A DNA stretch of 37,836 nt, taken from assembly GCA_030267965.1 (NCBI GenBank), contig BRYA01000755.1, positions 6,014-43,849 on the forward strand, read 5' to 3'. Under the pieces are notes generated by a model, which was given only the letters and a program-made list of their open reading frames with translations, had not been told where the DNA came from and searched no databases. Within the stretch, counting starts at the first letter, position 1. Each line of letters begins with the position of its first letter. The stretch is from Triparma columacea (lineage: Eukaryota > Sar > Bolidophyceae > Parmales > Triparmaceae). Of the stretch, positions 32,777 to 37,836 are shown one piece after another. Made by a program: the position numbers and the translations under genes.

Positions 32777-35700
32777 ATGACTAAGGACAAGAGCCGTCGG
32801 ATGTCCCATAGATTTAGTCCTCTTTCGGACCAAAGGTGAGGGGTTTTTGGGTCAGATCAACTCAACTCGAGCAAAACGGTTGACTAGAGGCCAACTACAT
32901 GGTTCAGATGGCAATTTCAAAGCACGCCATATGGCGGTAGTCAACGTTTTGATGTTATTTAACATTTAAAACTCCTAACACCCTCGCCGCCCCCCGGGGT
33001 GAATTTTGGTGAATTTTGTCCTCTCAGGTCCGGGCTCAGCCTTGTCGACAAGCTTCGCGACAACCCCATTGACTCCAATCACTGGTACCGCGCCAGGTTC
33101 CTCGAGAAACACTTCAATGAGCCCTCCTTCAATATCAATGGCAATGGAAAGACGAAGATGCGCGAGGAAGATTTTGGCGCCCAGTTCCCAGGCTATGTGG
33201 TGAAACGCCTCGAGGGAATGCGCCACGGCGTGGCCTTCCTGCCGGGCCTATATGTCGACCCGAAGGTGTACACGCCAGCACTGATGGCCGCTTTCGTCAA
33301 GTTGGTCGAGGCAAACAAGGAGGTCTTCCGTTCATACCTGGTGGACGATGGCCGGAAACCTTATGAGTCCCACGAGCGGAAGGCCGCTGTGGAGGAGCAA
33401 CTGCGGAACGAGTTCAAAGTCATCGTCCCGAGAGTGGGCCACATCTATTCGGAGCTCCTCGAGCTCCTTGGGAACGGGGTTCTCACGCTTGACAACCTGG
33501 GCCTGTCCCTGGAGGATGGGGTGGACGTCCCCCAGGTGCTCGGGGCGCGCCCGGAGGCCTCCATGCTGAGCTCGCTTCGCTCGTCATCGTCCCGTCGCTT
33601 GACCAGTCTGTCCCTGCCTCAGACCCCGACCGTGGTCTTTAACCCACTGCGGGCACCACCACAGCGGGCGGCACAGGCGGCCTCAGCTACGAGCGCAGAC
33701 GGCGCGAGGAGCGCGCAGACCTCACCTACGCCCACCAAAGCGATCGAGACATCCTTCAGCAAGCTTTTGAAGGGGGACGAGGGTATGGAGTTACTGTTTA
33801 AGGTTTTCAAGGGGGACGAAGGAATGGAGTTCCTGCGACAGACATCCAAGATCAAGTACAAGCGGCGCCACGCCACCTTCGAGGGGCAGCTTCGGGCCAC
33901 GAAGGAGATGAGCGAACTCATGCGGGCCGAGAAGAAGATGCTCAAGGAGTGCGATCTGCGAGAGTGAGTCCCAAGCGCCCCCCTCTCCCTCCCCCCCCCC
34001 CCACCAACACTAACACCAAGCCCCCCACGCCCCGTCTCGCCGCAAACAGAGTTGAGGCCGCGGGGGGCATGAAGAAGTGGGTCGAGAAGGTCGTGAAGGA
34101 GCACAAGGCCGGGATGCCCATGTTTGACTTCATCGAGCAGCTCAACCGAGTGTTACCCATCGCGCCCCTGACCTTCACGATGCTGTGGCCCGAACAAGCT
34201 GGGCAAGAAGGCGCGCTCGAAGACGACACCAACCAAAGCAGAACTCTCCCTGTTGCACAATAAGGACGCAGAGCGGATACAAACTGCACTCGATATGCAG
34301 CTCTCGACATTCGGGGTGAAGGGCAGGAACGCAGACTGCACGACAACCCGCAGCAGCTTGCTCCGTTCGGTGTTGATGAGGGCGAACGGCCTGACAAGGA
34401 CAGGGCACCGGGCCATGTCGAATCTGGGGTTTTGCTGCAGTGTCGACATGGCCCGCCTCTGGGAGAACGCGGTCGTGGCCGAGCGGAAGCGGGAGCTGTG
34501 CGCCCTCAAAACAACCACGCCGCAGAGCAGGAACACCCTCTATATCTACTGCCACGACAACTATGTCCTCGTGAGTGCTACCTCACACTTATTCTCCTTA
34601 CCGCCCCTCCTCACCCCCCCCCTCCTCCCCACCTGCAGCACCTGGACCTGAAGGGCAACCTGCCGAACGCGATTGGCGGCATCGTCAGGTTTCTTCATAC
34701 TATCTCCCACATGTACATTAAAATTGAGTGGGACTGGAAGAGCAGGTGAGCGCGGCTGCTTGAGGGGCGGGGCGGGAAGGGAGGGAGGGATACATCCGAG
34801 CTAACCCGCTCTTTTGCGCTCAGGGGCCCACTTGTGCCGGATGGGGTGAAGGTTGGAACGAGCAATGGAAAGTACGACCTTCTAAACGACTTCTTCTTCT
34901 CTAACTCTAAGAACAAGCGCACATTTGGCAAAGACAGGGACGTCAACTACCTGTCTCTCCTCAACTATGACCTCATTGACGGCTTCGATGACAAGGTGTT
35001 CCTGCCGGATAAGCGCTTGATCCGCCAGAGCTTCAAGAGGTGAGTGTAAGGAGGGCAGAAGACAAGGACACGGCACCATTGCGCTCACCCCCCCCGTTTG
35101 CCCTGCCTTCACATCGCCCCCCCAGGTACACAGTACTGCCCTCAGTCGCTGGCAGTTACGGCCACCGCATGACTTGGCTGCACAACCTTATCCTGCCCGC
35201 CATGAAGTCCTATTTCGGTACCAAGGCCATCATTACCCACTGCTGTGACATGGAAGGAGGGAACCACCACGAGAATGTGATAAACGACCCCAGCACCTAC
35301 TTCAACCGGGGTACGAAAAGGAATCTCCACGAAGCCTTTGAGCGCAACACCTCTCCCACCGGCGCACACTGGCACAGTGCAAAGGGCTATCACGAGGCCC
35401 TCTACGCGTCCTCCAAGTTTCTCTCGCTCAGGTTCATCCTGTACCTCGTGTTTGGTGAGCGCAAGAGCAAGGCCAGTTGGAAGGTAAATGACGACAAGAT
35501 TTCAGCCATCAAGAAGGGGGAGGAGGAGGAAGCGAAAGCTAAGAAAAAGAAGGAGAAGGAGGAGGCTCGTGTGGCGAGGAGGAAGGAGCTTGCGGCGGAG
35601 AAGGCGGTGAGGGACCAGAAGAAGGCTGAGAAAAAGGCTGAGAAAGCGGCGAAAAAGATGGCGGCCGAGGAGGAGGCATGGGCGTCAGTTGGGAAAGGGG

Positions 35701-37459
35701 CGGGCACGAAGAGGGGCAGGAAGAGACAGATTGTTCATGTTGACGCCGAGAACTCTAGCGACGAGGACCGCGATTCCGGCGACGTTGACCGGGAGATTGA
35801 TGAGCTGGACGGCGAGGGGGACGAAAGGGTGGTCGAGAAGAGCATGGATGACCTGCTTGTGGCGACGGAGACGGAGGAGAATGTGCTGGGACTTGAGGAC
35901 GACCACGAGGACCCAACGAAGGAGCAGGTGCTGGTTGAGCTCAGCACCTTGACTCTCTCTCTTCAGGCGAGCTTCGAGGATGCGGAGAGTGATACAGAGA
36001 GGGAGGTGTTAAAGGAGGAGTTGGAGAAACTGGGCAGCAAGATCGACGAGGCCTTCCTGATCCACGGTCTGAAGGTGGCCGACATGGACGGATACCAAGG
36101 ACGATGAGGACGACGGGGCGGGCGACGATGGCGGCGATGGGACGAGCCCAGCGGACTTTGAGGAGACGTGCAACAGGAAGATGGAAGGGTTGGAGCCAAC
36201 GGCGGCAAAGAAGAGGGCGGAGAAGGTAGGTAAAGGAAGAGGGCAAGTCGAGGGGCTGTGGGCGGTGCATTTGCAGGGGGAGACCCCCAACCCCCCCCCC
36301 CCCCACTCATTGCTCCACTCAGTGGCTGCCGTCAAGCTCCCCCCTGACTCTTCGTTCGCCCTCTCTTCGCTCACTCTTGTAGATCAACTACGGGCGTTTG
36401 CAGAAAGAGTTCCTGATTCTGTACTACACGTGGATTTTGGGATTGAAGGGCAAGGTGCTAGAGAAGCTCAGGGGGTTCCTGAAATTACCGGAGAACTCGA
36501 CAGAAGGGGCGATCCTCGCAGAGTTGGCTGACAATTGCAAGTTGGTGGGCAAAAAGGACAGGGTTCCCGTCGCCCACAGCATTCGGCACATAATGGAGCT
36601 TTTCGATGTGGATGTTCACAACAGCTGCAAGCCGAACATCGACTATTGCAATGGCGACATGCTGTCACTGATGAGGGTCATGCCCATGAACGTGGTCACG
36701 TTCGGCTGGCTCGGGCATGACAAGCAGGCACGGTCGCTGATGGACTTCCTAGAGAGGAAGCTGAGGCACCAGAGAGACTGCCCTAACCTCGTCACCGCGG
36801 AGTCAGAGAACTGCAAGGACATCTACGACCTCAACATCGAGTGCCTGCAGGCGAGCATCGCGCAGGCGATCAAATCTCTGCGGAAGGAGGCCTGCATGGA
36901 TGTCAAGAAGGTCGCCGAGTTGTCGCTCCTCATAGGCGAATACAACAAGGTCCGGGACGAGTACGCCAAGGCGCACGGGAAGGGTGAGGGCGCTAAGCGA
37001 CTGACCGAGACGCAGCGGATTTTGGCGGACTGTTCAGGCGAAAAGTACGCGGAGAAGCGAGCGAAGGTGGAGGAGGTCGTGTTGTACATGCTCGACGAGA
37101 TCTTCGCAGAGAACCTTGAATTCAAGTGGGAGGACCGGCTCAAGTGGCTGCACGAAGGGGTCGTTGTGAAGGGGAAGAAGCGGAGCTGGGAGCAGCTGCG
37201 AACCGAGAGTCGTGACGTGTACGTGGGCCTGACGAGGCTGAACAGGCTCAAGGTGGGAGAGGTGATGGCTGCACTAAGGTCTGCGGGGGTGGAGACCGAT
37301 AAGAAACTGAAGAAGGACCTCGTCGCGGTGTTAAGGGTGCACAAATTTGAGAAACACCTCGAAAAGCTCGCTGAGGAGTACGCGGAGGGGGAAAGGCTAA
37401 GGGAAACAGCGGTTATGTTCACCCGGGCGATGGCTAGTAAGCGTGGGGGTAATAAGTAA
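32777..37459 (+). CDS. Multi-exon protein of about 1,320 codons carried by the inverted-repeat element (possible DUF6589-like)
   Basis: Model: 32777-32835, 33028-33963, 34050-34149, 34199-34570, 34639-34745, 34824-35039, 35126-36225, 36383-37459. The first exon starts MTKDKSRRMSHRF; most junctions are good GT-AG sites that keep frame. Two frame problems exist: near 34150-34198, solved by a 49-nt intron with a weak GTGTTA donor or by an indel; and at about 36072-36100, one extra base. Middle exons encode Cys/His-containing segments (YCHDNYVL, ITHCCDMEGGNHHENV, TGAHWHSAKGYHEAL); then comes a Lys/Glu coiled coil and an acidic stretch. The last exon has CKDIYDLNIECLQASIAQAI, which recalls the DLH.EHLNR..K block of DUF6589 proteins, a eukaryotic family of unknown, possibly transposon-related function. 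That match is from memory and weak. No classical DDE or reverse-transcriptase motif was recognised. Confidence 0.6.
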
Positions 37460-37836
37460 ACGTTACTTTGGACTATGACACACCTCACATCTTCTCTTTG
37501 CTCCCTTTTGGACAGTGGGGTGTGGGCTCTGCGTCCACTTGGGTTACGGTGAAAATATTATATTCAAGACGGGCGAATTTTGAAGCGCAAACTGTCGGAG
37601 CGGGTCAGGCGTACACAAATTAGTCTACCCCAACCTTGCACGGGTATGCGGCGCCGCGAGCGTTTTTTTTTCGGGCAAAAATGGTGCAAGGGGTTTTGGG
37701 CGTTTTGAGAGAACGCCCATAGGATGGACTGACACACCTTCAATTTCCGTGAACTTTACCTTATTTAAATTACAAACCCTCCAAAACCTCATGTCTCCTT
37801 CTTCTTCGTCTTCTACGTCTTCTTTGTGAGATGTTT
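37460..37836. other. Gene-free right end of the window
   Basis: Contains the right inverted repeat. Beyond it lies AT-richer DNA and a CT-rich stretch (about 37794-37832) that on the minus strand would encode a Glu/Asp/Lys run. That could be the edge of a further minus-strand exon, but nothing supports it. Confidence 0.3.
37700..37721 (-). repeat. Right terminal inverted repeat core
   Basis: The reverse complement matches the left core at 19 of 22 positions; the three differences are one T/G and two adjacent C/T changes. Confidence 0.6.

Larger units (their letters stand above)
32615..37742 (+). mobile_element. Inverted-repeat-flanked putative DNA transposon (about 5.1 kb)
   Basis: The multi-exon gene at 32777-37459 is bracketed by imperfect inverted repeats. 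A 22-nt core at 32637-32658 matches the reverse complement of 37700-37721 at 19 of 22 positions, including CTCTCAAAACGC without mismatch. Weaker similarity extends outward (TCAAGG at 32615 against TGAAGG, reverse complement of 37737-37742) and inward (CAAAACCCC on both sides). No target-site duplication could be identified, so the true termini are uncertain. A cut-and-paste DNA element, or an immobilised descendant, is the best reading. Confidence 0.55.

Overview
This is a stretch of nuclear DNA from a eukaryote, probably a unicellular alga of the stramenopile (ochrophyte) type. The evidence is spliceosomal introns with GTGAG/GTAAG donors, CTAAC-like branch sites and C-rich tracts, a tubulin ligase, a FYVE protein, signal peptides, and Ser-Pro-Thr (SPT) linkers with Cys-rich modules common in ochrophyte surface proteins. 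The lineage is my inference and cannot be fixed from the sequence alone. I assembled all gene models by hand from splice signals and reading-frame continuity.

Layout: (1) 99-251 (-), the orphan last exon of an ISCA2-like Fe-S assembly factor, followed by an AT-rich island (about 330-800). (2) 1046-4160 (-), a three-exon TTLL4-like tubulin polyglutamylase. (3) 4314-6735 (+), a C2 / two-membrane-segment / FYVE protein with a probable 23-nt first exon. (4) 6808-7861 (-), a small secreted protein with a Notch-type LNR module; its signal peptide sits in a separate first exon. (5) 7931-9522 (+), a two-exon DAO-family FAD oxidoreductase. (6) 9561-32446 (-), a giant 13-exon gene for a predicted 7,236-residue type I membrane protein related to fibrocystin-L (PKHD1L1): signal peptide, about a dozen IPT/TIG domains, PA14, discoidin-like, two G8/beta-helix modules, a ricin-type lectin, EGF, Calx-beta, SPT linkers, one membrane helix and an acidic coiled-coil tail. 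(7) About 32615-37742 (+), an eight-exon gene of about 1,320 codons flanked by inverted repeats, which looks like a little-known DNA transposon or a derivative of one.

The gene ends are very close. Two convergent pairs have stops only 72 and 38 bp apart, and one divergent pair has start codons 69 bp apart. No operon logic is expected. Functions cluster loosely around the cell surface and membranes (giant adhesion/receptor-like protein, LNR protein, C2-FYVE protein) and cilia/cytoskeleton (TTLL). The most notable signals are the inverted-repeat-flanked element, the architecture of the giant protein including its Ser-Tyr hexanucleotide tracts, and introns in the giant gene that share sequence with one another, as introner-like elements do.
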